Shown one piece after another: positions 53,194 through 63,322 of a stretch of DNA of 64,000 bases. Made by a program: the position numbers and the translations under genes. Source of the stretch: Leptobrachium leishanense (taxonomy: Eukaryota > Chordata > Amphibia > Anura > Megophryidae); assembly GCA_009667805.1 (NCBI GenBank), contig CM019069.1, positions 95,949,204-96,013,203 on the forward strand. The letters are read 5' to 3'. A model generated the notes under the pieces. That model searched no databases. It was given only the letters and a program-made list of their open reading frames with translations, and was not told the origin of the DNA. Each line of letters starts with the position of its first letter. The stretch's first letter is position 1.

Positions 53194-53602
53194 GGCTAGG
53201 GTCATACGAACATGCGATTGTCTGTGAAAAGTGTTGTTGAACGAATGGACGCATTTTTACGGAGTACGCGATAGCGGTCATACGATGCGCATTTCATCCG
53301 TGATTTTGTACGGATCATCAATAAAACACTTTGTGCATCTGGACGTTATGTTGGCCGGACATCTAGCAGTGTCTGACATCTCCAATTCACGCACACACGC
53401 GCTAGCGGGCGCAGCGCACTCTGACGTCAGTACTAGCAGTTTAACGTTCTTCGAAAAAATGCGTTCATTTTCACTTGCGTTGCGCAGCGGACTTTTGTGC
53501 GACCGTACTTCGTATATTGGCCGTCATTGCCTGGCACTTGCTGCTACTACGGCCGGATTAAGTGCGCCTGCAGCGTTCGCACTGCGCTCGTCTGACCCAG
53601 CC
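53194..53602 (+). mobile_element. Harbinger-like MITE, 409 bp
   Basis: The ends are GGCTAGGGTCATACGAAC and CGCTCGTCTGACCCAGCC, preceded by TTA (53191-53193) and followed by TAA (53603-53605). The mismatch may be a mutation. The open frame of 124 codons inside has no domain and lies on sequence shared with non-coding MITE copies. Confidence 0.7.
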
Positions 53603-53605
53603 TAA

Positions 53606-55030
53606 ATGACATGCATGAAGTGTTGCAAAAGCCATCATTGTTTCCATAATCCATAGGACATCCGGATGCATGCAGAGGGCTGCTGCACGGAGTGTGGCAT
53701 GAATGCGATGCAGGAAAAGAATTACATAGTAGAGGAGGAACCGGTGAATGATCCCACATTTGCCCTCAACAAGTGAATGCTGCAGGCAGCACTTTTCACA
53801 CCCTGTGCTACTCACTGGAAGTGATATGAACCGGGAGAACAAGGTGGATCTGGCGGTTCAATTAGGAACATAAGTGGCATCACACACAGACAGGGTCTCT
53901 CTGGCCAGGAAAAGCTGAACCCATGCACTGCTAGAAGGGGCAGAGGCCAGCACTGGAGGAGTGAGGGGACTTTGTGCCTGTCTGCCCTTCCAACCCTGAT
54001 GGATGCCCGGCGAGGGACTGCTCTTGCTCAGCACTCACCGCTCATTGCTGCAGGTCCCTCGCACCACAGGTAAATAAACAGTCCTGACAGCACACCGGAA
54101 GATCAAGTCCCGCCCCGGATTGTAAATCCCAGAGGCACCCATACACTGGCACAGGGACACAGTACAGCAAGGACTGCTCATCACAAACCGGGGGGGGGGG
54201 GCTTTAGGAGACTGTCACTTGCCTCAGCACGCGTCTGCTGCACGACTTCCCACACAAATACTAATAATGACTAAAATAACAATTAAAAATACTGACATGC
54301 AGAGTCAAAACCTTCTTCGATAAACTATATTGCTTCTCTGCGAAGTTTAAACTACTGATTACCCCCGCAAGTGAAAATAGACAAGTCCCTGACTTTCAAC
54401 ATGGAGGGGAACGTCACGTGATGCGTCTTTTGTCATGTGATTGTTCCAGGGAAGTCCCTGGTTGTCCTGGCGACGTTTCAACCAATCCCTGACTCTGATT
54501 AAGCGTGTGCTTTGTATGAGAGCCTGCCTATAGCTCTCTGAATACAAACTCAAAGGGTTTATTCTCCAAATTCCCAGTTACTGCAGACTTGAACAGCTGC
54601 ATCTGTCATAACGGGAGGTTTGGTGGAAAATCTGCTTTGCACCTATAGTAACACAATAAAATCAGCACAATTAGATGTGCTGTGTGCAGGGCCGGTGTTG
54701 TGTCGGATCTGGTTCCTCGTCGAGAACTGTTCCACAACACCGGTGTTGTATCAAAACTGGCTGTTCAGCGATTTCCGTAACTCCGCCCCCTCCCTCTCTG
54801 CATATACAGATAGAGCCCTCACAGCAGCCTGCAAGCATCTCCTATCATTTAGCAGGCATCTCTTCTGCATATGAACACCAGCCTTTGGGCGCCCTGTGTG
54901 CAGGGCAGGTGCTAGACTATTTTGCGTCCTGCCCCTAGGCAAGACCAGCTACTTGCGCCCCCCCAAAAAATTAAAGCAACACAACATGAAACTATAATAA
55001 ATTAACTGTATTAAAACAAATATAAATATA
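53606..55030. other. Intergenic sequence, no gene seen
   Basis: No coding gene is recognised. At 54685-54760 an inverted repeat pairs GCCGGTGTTGTG with CACAACACCGGTG. CAGGGCCGGTGTTG near 54688 and CAGGGCAGGTGCTAGAC near 54901 resemble hAT-type ends in the same direction, without partners. A G-run lies near 54190. Confidence 0.45.
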
Positions 55031-55450
55031 GCTTTAACCCCTTGGGACCACGGACGTACTACGTACGAGGAAAAAATCCTCTAAGGCTGGCGGCACACGA
55101 GCAGAGGAAGGAACGTCCGTAAAAGTGGACGTTCCTTCCACTCTCTGCGCTCAGCGTACAAAGCGCGATCCTCCTATGGAGAATCGCGCTTTGTATTCTT
55201 TCAGCGTCCGTTTAGCTTTTTGACGGGGAGGGCTTTTTCACGTCCGGTGAATGGCCTTCCCCATCAAAAACCCACGGACGCAGGGAAGTGCGGGCGCACA
55301 TGAGCCATAAATACGCTCGTGTGCCGGGGGCCTTAACGACTACAGACGTAAATAGTGCCGATCGTGGAGTTAATATGTCTGACGGCATGCTTCAGTGTCT
55401 AAAGCATGCCGGCGTTCCGTCGAGGAGTGCCAGATCGTCGAAAAAATGCA
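55031..55450. mobile_element. TTAA-type hairpin element, partial, split by a Harbinger-like MITE
   Basis: TTAACCCCTTGGGACCACGG near 55033 resembles the left end of the element at 39259. It is interrupted at 55085-55332 and continues with ACGACTACAGACG and a hairpin CGGCATGCTT/AAGCATGCCG (about 55384-55412). The right end is not clear. Confidence 0.5.
55085..55332 (+). mobile_element. Harbinger-like MITE, 248 bp
   Basis: TAA (55082-55084) precedes GGCTGGCGGCACACGAGC; GCTCGTGTGCCGGGGGCC is followed by TTA (55333-55335). The inner hairpin GGAAGGAACGTCC/GGACGTTCCTTCC sits close to the left end, as in other copies. Its ends differ from the main group (GGCACACGAGC instead of GGTCAGACGAGC). Confidence 0.7.
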
Positions 55451-56379
55451 AGAGGCGCTCTGCGCATGCGCCGGTGCACCTACGTCACACAAGCTGTCAA
55501 TCAAGAGGCCGATCAGCTGGCTTCTGTAGTGTAGGCTCAATCGAGCACGAGCGTCGGATACTGCAAGCGCCGCTCTGCGCATGCGCAAGCGGTCACACAA
55601 GGGAACAGCCGTCCCAGCATCTCCTCCCACAGGCAGCCACCCACCCCCCGGCCACACACCCCCAGCCGCTCACACAGGAAGGGAGGACAAGGGAACCAGC
55701 CATCCCAGCGTCTCCCCCAACAGGCAGCCGCCCCCCCCCCCCCCGTCACTCAGGGAGGGAGGGAGTGTATCAGCCGCCCTGTCCCAGCACTTCTCCCCCC
55801 ACTGAGAGTCACAGACTCCAGGAGGGTATTGCTGCTTTCTCCCCTGGGGGAACCTTTGATTGCAGGAGACCCCGGGGTCCTTTGGAGCCCTGTATCTCCG
55901 TCCCTGAGCATCGCAGCGGGCTAGCTAAGGTGTCATTTGAAAGAGCAGAGTCTGTTATTTCTAATGATGGTATAATGTGTACTATTAATCATCAGTAATT
56001 TATTAAATAAAAATTACTCTTTTTTTTACACAGGACTTTTATTTCATTTTCTCTTGGTTTTATGGCATTTTAAGGTTATTTCATTTGCACTACCTGTAAT
56101 GGTATCTCAGGGGTTAATGGGGAGGCTGTGTGTTAATCACAATGTTTCTCCCTGGTTTGGTGGCATTTCAGGGGTTAATGAGTGGTTACTATTTTATTTA
56201 TTCCCTTACATTTATGTTAACAATTAACTTCATTGAATTTTCCGTGCTCTCATGTTCGTCGCCCTCCAGCGAGTTCAATCCCCTGACGCTGCGATGAATT
56301 CAGCATCCACCGCGAGGTCCACGGAATGTGTAGCAGGGATCCGCCAATAAACCTGACTGACGCAGCCCACGAACCGCTG
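55451..56379. other. GC-rich to A/T-rich intergenic sequence, no gene seen
   Basis: CTCTGCGCATGCGC occurs twice (near 55459 and 55573), and CCATCCCAGCGTCTCC-type text is repeated near 55615 and 55705. GGGGTTAATGGGGAGGC near 56113 and GGGGTTAATGAGTGG near 56173 match text at 28680-28760. The open frame of 236 codons here (from 55288) is proline-rich, crosses the MITE boundary and has no domain. Confidence 0.4.
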
Positions 56380-56945
56380 AACAGACTGTCGAAAGCCACT
56401 GCAACCCGCTGAGCGTAGCTGCAATCCGCTGAACAGACCGTCAAAAGCCACATCAACCCGCTGAACGTAGCTGCAATCCGCTGAACAGACCGTCGAAAGC
56501 CACCGCAACCCGCTGAACGTAACTGCAATCCGCTAAACAGACCGTTGAAAGCCACCGCAACCCGCTGAACGTAGCTGCAATCCGCTGAACAGACCATTGA
56601 AAGCTGCTGCAACCCGCTGAACAGACCATTGAAAGCCACCGCAATCCGCTGAACAGACCATTGAAAGCCGCCGCAATCCACTTAACGCAGCTGCAATCCG
56701 CTGAACAGACCACCGAAAGCCACTGCAACCCGCTAAACGCAGCTGCAATCTGCTGAACAGACCGCCGAAAGCCGCTGCAATCCACTGAGCACAGCAGAAA
56801 TCCGCTGAAAAGACAGATGAAAGCAGCCGCAATCTGCTGAAAGCAGCCGTGATCCGCTGAACGCAGCCACAATCTGCTGAACGCAGCCGCAATCCGCTGA
56901 ACGCAGCCGCAATCCGCTGAACAGACCTCCGAAAGCAACTCACAA
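56380..56945. repeat. Tandem repeat of CGCTGAACAGACC/CGCTGAACGCAGC units
   Basis: A higher-order array of units about 52 bp long alternates CGCTGAACAGACCG, GAAAGCCACCGCAACC and CGCTGAACGTAGCTGCAATC. Shorter 17-18-bp sub-units appear near 56860-56930. Several minus-strand frames of 140-200 codons (FNGLFSGLQLRSAG-type repeats) are artefacts of this array. Confidence 0.9.
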
Positions 56946-56970
56946 AGCCCCTGCCCCAGGTGCAGCTATC

Positions 56971-57141
56971 AGATAGCCAGCCCCCCCAAATGAGCTCCAC
57001 CTCGTCGCTGCATTCTGACGTCACTGCAGAGGCGCCGCGCGGTTCTACATTCAGAATGTAAGGAGGATCGCGCGGCACCTCTGCAATGACGTCAAGATGG
57101 GGTGACGATGAGGTGGAGCTCATTCGGGGGACTGGCTATTG
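56971..57141. repeat. Palindrome with a CRE-like TGACGTCA in each arm
   Basis: The arms 56971-57041 and 57069-57141 are reverse complements with a few differences (AATGAGCTCCACCTCGTCG and CGATGAGGTGGAGCTCATT). Each arm contains TGACGTCA. It follows the tandem array at once. Confidence 0.85.
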
Positions 57142-57387
57142 GAGGGCGGGCCTGCAGGAGCTGGAGAAAACGACACCTCCCGGCGAGCTGTGCGGAGCGA
57201 GGGCGCATGCTCGGTTTTATACCAATCTTCAATGATTGACTTATACGGAGCCTGCTCTCCAGCCGCGACGGATCCCACCTCTCCCGAATCTGGGAAGTCC
57301 TGAAGTGTTTGCGGGCATCAGGAACCCACATTCACTTAAGGGAGACTCCCGAAACATCTCGGAGACTTGGGATCCCTCCCAATGGGG

Positions 57388-57552
57388 GCAGTAACAGTGA
57401 TATATAAAGAGTATATTGCCCCCACGCGGAGGCTAGTCCATGTAACAGTGATATATAAAGGGTATATTGCCCCCACTCGGCGGCTCGTCCATGTAACACT
57501 GATATAGAAAGGGTATATTGCCCCCACTCGAAAGCTCGTCCATGTAACAGTG
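57388..57552. repeat. Tandem repeat, 51-bp unit, three and a bit copies
   Basis: The unit starts AGTGATATATAAAG and contains TATATTGCCCCCAC and CTCGTCCATGTAAC. Copies differ at a few bases. Confidence 0.9.
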
Positions 57553-58231
57553 ATATGGGAAACTTTTTTCTGCGTTTAAATGTTTTTTGCAGATGGAGTT
57601 ATGGAGTCACTTCAGGGACATTTCCAGATTAATGGACTGTGGGGGGTGGTTTATGTAATATCTTCATATGACTGATGCAGAGACAGGTGGTGGATGAATT
57701 ACTTATTCTCTTTATTCGCTGGTACAGACACAGCTCTCCCACTCAGGAAACTGACAACAACAACCCCTGACCCGGAAACATATTTACATTACAGAAAACA
57801 GGTAACACAAACAACTATGCCCTCTAGTGGTAAATAAATATAACATTGATCTACTACAGTTTAAATGGCGGCTTTGGGGAGGTTTCAGGTCGTAACACAG
57901 TCCGGTGTTTCAGACTCAATAAATCACCTGAATCTCTGCGTTGTGACCGTTATGTGGTTTTTCCTCCCACAGACGCAGGGCCTGGGCGCCGCAATCAAAA
58001 TCCTTTTCTCAGAAACCCAAAATGCAGATATCCAGGAACAAGGGCCATGGTGCAGATTCTACCTCGAATGCTGCACAGCTTAGCTCACTTCAACACCTTC
58101 CAGCGGTTAGTACTTTATTTTTTGTATACGTGACCTGGGAGGGCCGGGAAGGGTCACTGGCGCTGTGCACTTCTCGCTGCTGCTGGGCGTCTCGGATCAA
58201 TGCCAGTCTGTGTGGGCAGAAGGATCCAACT
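57553..58231. other. Intergenic sequence, no gene seen
   Basis: CCTCCCACAG before an open stretch at about 57970-58090 looks a little like a splice acceptor, but the frame has no recognisable protein. No element end is identified. Confidence 0.4.
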
Positions 58232-58390
58232 CGCACCAGCAAGGAGTCAGATGTGAGCTTCACGTGGAAAGGTTCCTCGTCCTCCCCAGATGGCCAGAAG
58301 CTTCTTGATGATCAGTCTTTATGCTGTTAATGCATTCTGCCAGCCACCCCAGCCCTCACAAACCGCCCACAAGTCAGCCCAGTGCTTGCT
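58232..58390 (-). mobile_element. Fragment of the TAGGGATGCAC hAT-type family
   Basis: This segment is the close reverse complement of 63073-63225, which there follows a TAGGGATGCACTGAT left end. Shared strings include GCACTGGGCTGACTTGTGGG and CCAGATGGCCAGAAGC (complement at 63160). The end itself is missing here. Confidence 0.6.
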
Positions 58391-58394
58391 TCCA

Positions 58395-58960
58395 TATCGA
58401 CCCTGCTCAAGAGCTTACAATCTAAGGAGGAGAGGGGTAACATATTAGGTGAGGTTTAATAGGGTAAGTGAAGTAGCAGGGGTGCATGCGGGCTGTGTGG
58501 GAAGATGGAGTTATGAAATGTACAGTTGGGTAATAATGGAGTGAGCCGATAGGCTTCTCTGAAGTAATGTGTTTTCAGAGACTTCTTGAAGCACTGGAGA
58601 GTCGGGAAGAGTCTGATGTTACAGGGGAGGGAGTTCCATAGAAAGGGGGCAGCTCGGGCGAAGTCTTGAAGGTGGGAGTTGGGAGTTCGGGTATGTGAAG
58701 CTGATAGTATCAGAGCATTGCCCGAGCGAAGTGATCAGTATGGGATATACCTGGTAATGAGGGAGAAGATGTAGGCAGGGGCGCGGTTGTTGTTATTATT
58801 ATTATTATTAATCTTTATTTATATAGTGCCAGCATATTCCGCAGTGCTGTACAATGGGCACCATATAGACAGGGTTACAATACATTGAACAACATTTGAT
58901 AAACCAGTACAGGAGGAAATGAGGGGCCTATTCCCGAGGGAACTTACAATCTAAAAGGGT
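58395..58960 (-). mobile_element. L2-type 3' ends in antisense
   Basis: GCTCAAGAGCTTACAATCTAAG (58408) and a second AACTTACAATCTAAAAGGG (58941) are the complement of L2 3' text. At 58796-58860 a (TTA)n run precedes TCTTTATTTATATAGTGCC and CATATTCCGCAGTGCTGTAC, the exact complement of the L2 tail at 6120-6160. Two adjacent fragments are likely. Confidence 0.65.
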
Positions 58961-58977
58961 TGGGGGTGGAAACAGGA

Positions 58978-59160
58978 GGAGAGGACTGCAAGGTGAAAGC
59001 AATGGCCTACGAGGCGAGAGCACTGGACTGCGAGGCGAGAGCGCTGGACTGCGAGGCGAGAGCGCTGGGCTGTAAGGTGGGAGCGATGGGCTGGACGGTG
59101 AGAGTGTTGGACTACAAGGTAGGAGTGATGGACTGCAAGGTGGGAATGATGGACTGGTTG
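58978..59160. repeat. Degenerate tandem repeat, unit about 21 bp
   Basis: About nine copies of CTGGACTGCGAGGCGAGAGCG-like text, given here as CTGGACTGCGAGGCGAGAG, with growing divergence toward the right. The 69-codon open frame across it (EARALDCEARAL) is a repeat artefact. Confidence 0.85.
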
Positions 59161-59452
59161 GGGCAGTGAGGTGTATCAGTGAGTCGGGTAGTTGGCTTCC
59201 CTAAATAGGAATGTCTTACGGGAGCGTTTGAAGGAAGGGAAACTAGGGGAAAGTCTGACAGTACGAAGAAGAGCGTTCCAGAGGATGGGAGCTGCGTGAG
59301 AAATTCTGCAGTCTATCATGGAAAGAAGTGATGCGGGGAGAAGCTAGGCGCAGTTTGACCTTAGGGAGCGGGCTGAGGTGTATTTGGTGATTAGTGAGGA
59401 CAGGTAGTGGGGAGCTGAGTTAGTGAGAGTTTTGTAGGTCAGGATAAGGATT
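59161..59452. other. Dispersed repeat of unknown type, continues at 60686-60800
   Basis: Text such as TTACGGGAGCGTTTGAAGG and GTTTTGTAGGTCAGGATAAG joins, across the TTAA element, to GTGGATGGAGAGCCAGTGAA and GGGACTCGCAGAGGGGAG at 60697-60735. The continuity shows that one older repeat was the target. I do not recognise its superfamily. Confidence 0.5.
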
Positions 59453-60685
59453 TTAACCACTTCAATGCGGAGGACGCGCTCAGCGCGTCCTCCGCATGGC
59501 TGCTGGTATGCGGAGGACGCGCTGAGCGCGTCCTCCCTTTGGGGTCAGCGTTCGGCCGGGTTCCGGCCGATCGCTGGCCCCCCCGGTGCAGGCTGACATC
59601 CTCGATGTCAGCCCAGCATCCGGAACCGCAGCCGCTGAAATTAGGTGTCATCGCGGCAGCGCGATGACACCTAATTCAGGCGCCCCCCCGCATGTGCGGA
59701 GGAGGCGCCTGAAAGGGAGGGGGGGAGGTCCTTCGGACCTCTCTCCCTCCCGATCGGCGGCGTTGCGGGGGTTAACCCAGGCACCATTTGGAAGGGCACA
59801 GCCTGCCCTTCCAAATGGTGCCTGGCATTAACCCCTGGGGAGCAGGATCGCGAATCGGCGCTGAAAAGCGCCGGTTCGTGATCCTTTCCCAGAGCTGGCC
59901 GACATCTTGGATGTCGGCCAAGCCTCCGGGAACTCCCCCTGAGGACTGGCGTCATCGTGCATAGCACGATGACGCCAGTCCTAGAGTTAACCCCTAACTG
60001 CCACCAACGGTGGAGATAGGGAGTTCCAATGAACTCCCTATCTCCCGATCCGTGGCAGCTAGGGGTTAAAGTTTGGTATGGTTGGATCGGCCAGAGCATG
60101 GCCGTTCCAACGATACCAAACACAAAAGTGAAAAAGTTTTTTAAAAAAAATAAAAATTAAAAATAAAAATATATTTAAAAAAAATTATAAAAAAAAAATA
60201 TTTTTTTTTTCTTTTTTTTGGTTTGTTAATGCAGAAATATTGTTCCCATTTCAATTATAATGTGAACAATGATGCTGCACTAACGATTTTTGTATGCGGT
60301 GCGTTTGTTAAAAATCGTGTAATTTTCCCCAAAAAAAAATGTAACGAGACCCCATCTCTAATTTTTTTAACAAGCGCACCCCATACAAAATATAACCGCA
60401 ATTGCTCGCATGTTAAAATGTGAAAAAAAACACTTTACACGTTGTAAATTATTGAAAATACATATTTTATTGCATTTTTTGTTATAATATACAGACATGA
60501 CATAACGTATACATATAATAATGACATATTATGAATCTACCGAGTCTGACGGAAAGAACGTTATATAATATGTCTGGGTCATATACTAAAATAAGCCTTC
60601 AAAACACGTTTAAACATGATGAGCAAAACCGGTAAAAATGACCTCAGCACAGAGGCGGGAAAAGCCTCAGCAGCGAAAGGGTTAA
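59453..60685. mobile_element. TTAA-target element (piggyBac/Kolobok-like) with a hairpin string, 1.2 kb
   Basis: TTAA stands at 59453-59456 and 60682-60685. The ends are CCACTTCAATGCGG and CAGCAGCGAAAGGG. The left part is a chain of hairpins and the right part an A/T-rich tract with A- and T-runs, then text with AATAAAATATG. The mirror layout (hairpins on one side, A/T-rich tract on the other) matches the element at 39259-40499. No transposase. Confidence 0.75.
59469..60121. repeat. String of about twelve consecutive hairpins
   Basis: Near-contiguous inverted repeats: GCGGAGGACGCGCT/AGCGCGTCCTCCGC (59469, then a second partial copy), TCAGCGTTCGGCCGG/CCGGCCGATCGCTGG, arms GCTGACATC and GATGTCAGC (59590), ATTAGGTGTCATCGC/GCGATGACACCTAAT, CAGGCGCC/GGCGCCTG, AGGTCC/GGACCT, a 21-bp arm pair starting CAGGCACCATTTGG near 59779, GGCCGACATC/GATGTCGGCC, a 19-bp pair starting AGGACTGGCGTCATCG near 59943, GAGATAGGGAGTT/AACTCCCTATCTC, and GTTTGGTAT/ATACCAAAC ending at 60121. 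Confidence 0.9.
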
Positions 60686-60799
60686 ATTTTATTCTGCAGT
60701 GGATGGAGAGCCAGTGAAGGGACTCGCAGAGGGGAGTGGCAGAGACAGAGCGGTGGGTGAGGTGGATTAGCCTGGTGGAGGTGTTCAGGATGGATTGTA

Positions 60800-62825
60800 T
60801 GGGGGAGATACATCAAATTAGATAAATGCGTTTTCGAAACACAAAAAATACCCTTCCTAGGATTTATCCTTTCACCAGGAAAAGTGGAGATGGACCCCCT
60901 TAAGATCACAGCTATAACCTCCTGGCCTATACCCACCAACAAAAAGGAAGTACAACGATTTTTAGGATTTGACAATTTCTATAGAAAATTTATTCGGAAT
61001 TTCACCAAAAAGGTACAACTTCTCACAGCCCTCACAAAGAAAAACAACAAGTTCACATGGACTCCCGAAACACAATAGGCCTTTCAGAGACTTCAACAAC
61101 ATTTTATTTCCGCTCCCATTCTGGAACTCCCTGACCTCACCAAAGCTTTCTTCCTAGAAGTGGATACTTCTGATAAAGCAACCGGTGCAGTCCTCTCCCA
61201 GAGGAATGACTTCGATGATAAATGACATCCTGTAGCTTTTCATTCCAAATGACTCAATATCGCTGAGATAAAGTACGACGTTAGAGATAAGGAACTTTTA
61301 GCCATCAAACGCGCCCTGGAGGAGTGGAGACACTTATTAGAAGGAACGTTGCACCCAATCACCGTATATACAGATCACCATAACCTTGAGTATCTCCAAA
61401 TCGCTAAAAGGTTGAACTCGTGACAAACCCGATGGTCTCTTTTTTTTGCCCGTTTCTTCTTTCACATAACGTACCGCCCTGGAAACAAAAATGGCAAAGC
61501 AGACGCACTTTCTAGACACTTCTCGGAACCTGACATATCCGAATCTTCACAAACCACCATCCTCAAGAAAGACACTTTCTTCATACCTGTTCATAAATCC
61601 TAGTCAAAATTTGAAAGGATCCCACCCGGAATACCCATACCCAATACTATGATGGGCTCATGATCGAATCTACGTCTCTCAAAAAAATTGTCTTGAGGTT
61701 CTTCAAACCATTCATGAGTCCTTTACAACAGGTCACCCTGGCATCAACAAAACCATCAAATTCGCCAACCGCTACTTTTGCTGGCCATCCATCAATACAG
61801 AAATCAAGCAATACGTACAATCCTGTCAAGTATGTAACCAAGCTAAACAACCAACCCTCAGACCTACAGGATTACTGCAACCCCTTGTAGCTCCAGAATC
61901 CCCATGGAACGCCATAACAGCGGATTTCATTGTGGATTTACCGGAGTCCCACGGTAACACAACCATTATGGTGGTTGTAGATAGATACACCAAGATGGCC
62001 CATTTTATCCCTGTTTCAAGTCTTCCTACAGCAGAAAAAACAGCCGATCTTTTCTATCATCATGTTTTTTGCCTCCATGGAGTACCATCTTCAATTGTTT
62101 CAGATCGGGGCACACACACTATACGTCCAAGGTCTGGTCCGCTTTCTGTGGGATACTCAAAATCAAAATCTGTACTCCTCCGCATTCCATCCACAGAGTA
62201 ACGGGCAAATCAATGGCTAGAACTCTAGTATCTAAGATGTTTCACCACCTACCTACAAGATGATTGGTACGCTCTCCTTCCATCAGCAGAATTTTCATAC
62301 AATTCCCAATTCCATGAGTCCATAAAAAATACCCCATTCGTTGTGAACTACGGATATCACCCCTCTCTGTTACCAGATCTACCGTCTATGGGACCCGTGC
62401 CTACGGCCAATGATCGGATTCTTCAATTACAGGATTGTCAACGCCACCTCCAAACCATTATCAAAGAGACTCAGCAAAACCAAAAGATCCAAGCTGACCG
62501 TCACAGACGACCCCCTCCTTCCTATCATTATAGGTCAAAACGTTTGTCTCTCTACCCGACACCTCAAACTTTCCTGCCCTACAAAGAAACTTGGACCCAA
62601 ATATGTAGGGCCCTTTTCCATTAAAAATGTTTACTCTTCGGTGAGCATTCGCCTGGAATTACCACCATCTATGAAGATACATCCGGTATTCCATGTGTCC
62701 CTCAAACCACATGTACCCGACACATTCTTCAGACGACCTCTGGTTTCTCCTGGTCCTCTCCTCATAGATGGTGAAAGTGGAGTCAGTGGAGGAGAATGGT
62801 TAAAGGAGGAGGGTAGTGATTTATA
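60800..62825 (+). pseudogene. Ty3/Gypsy-type pol relic (RT end, RNase H, integrase)
   Basis: Read over several frames, the order is RT thumb (KIPFLGFILSPGKVEMDPLK, VQRFLGFDNFYRKFIRNF), RNase H (FLEVDTSDKATGAVLSQ near 61150, [15 protein letters not shown] near 61470), the HHCC zinc region (GHPGINK, CQVCNQAKQ near 61730-61850), the integrase core (ITADFIVDLPES near 61915, SSIVSDRGTH near 62090) and a C-terminal SH3-like part ([25 protein letters not shown] near 62680). The expected third acidic residue of the core, after SNGQ near 62195, reads N. There are many stops and frameshifts, gag and protease are missing, and no LTR was identified. Such elements copy through RNA and integrate with the integrase; this one is dead. 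Confidence 0.85.
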
Positions 62826-63004
62826 GGTAGAGGGGGTTCCTGGGTGGACTCTCCTAATATGCCATTGGGCCAGGTGGGAAACAAGGGTGCCTTCCCAGGG
62901 TCCCTCTCTACCTCCTGGGAGCAAGCCCCCACCGGCCCAAGGACCTGGCGGGAGGACCCCCTCTACCTCCCATCGAAGGTGTGTTTTTGTCATTGTGTTT
63001 TTTG
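62826..63004. other. Sequence between the Gypsy relic and a hAT-type end
   Basis: An inverted repeat pairs CCCAGGGTCCC/CCTGGGAAGG-like strings and the GGAGGTAGAGGGGGT[C/T]CT motif occurs at both sides in inverse direction (62825 and 62950-62970). No gene is recognised. It may be the untranslated end of the Gypsy element. Confidence 0.4.
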
Positions 63005-63230
63005 TAGGGATGCACTGATGTTAGTATCACTGTTGGTGCAAATGCCGCGATAACTATACCGATACTGGAATCAAGCACTGGGCTGACTTGTGGGCGGTTT
63101 GTGAGGGCTGGGGTGGCTGACAGAATGCATTAACAGCATAAAGACTGATCATTGAGAAGCGTCTGGCCATCTGGGGAGGATGAGGAACCTTTCCACGTGA
63201 ATCTCACATCTGACTCCTTGCTGTGTAAAA
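63005..63230 (+). mobile_element. Left part of a TAGGGATGCAC hAT-type element
   Basis: TAGGGATGCACTGATG at 63005 is followed by ACCGATACTGGAATC, GCACTGGGCTGACTTG and GGGCTGGGG, which parallel the left side of the element at 37403 (ACCGATACCGGAAGC, GCGCTGGGCCGGCTTG, GGGCTGGGG). The right end is not present before 63320. Confidence 0.6.
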
Positions 63231-63322
63231 AGCCTGAATGATGAGCACGTGTTCATCTAAAATGCTTCCCTGAGCACACAGAACCAAAAAGCATGATTTT
63301 CGTTGCTGGTAGGAAGCTTTTA

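Noticed and set aside
53231..53605. Plus-strand frame of 124 codons
   Set aside because: It lies wholly within a Harbinger-like MITE whose other copies have no such frame.
55288..55998. Plus-strand frame of 236 codons, proline-rich
   Set aside because: It starts inside a non-coding MITE and runs through GC-rich repeats; no recognisable domain.
56250..57123. Minus-strand frames of 143-196 codons with FNGLFSGLQ repeats
   Set aside because: They are products of the tandem array at 56380-56945.
57846..58330. Possible host exon (CCTCCCACAG acceptor-like string and open frames of 72-102 codons)
   Set aside because: No recognisable protein, and the right part is a hAT-type fragment repeated in inverse orientation at 63073.
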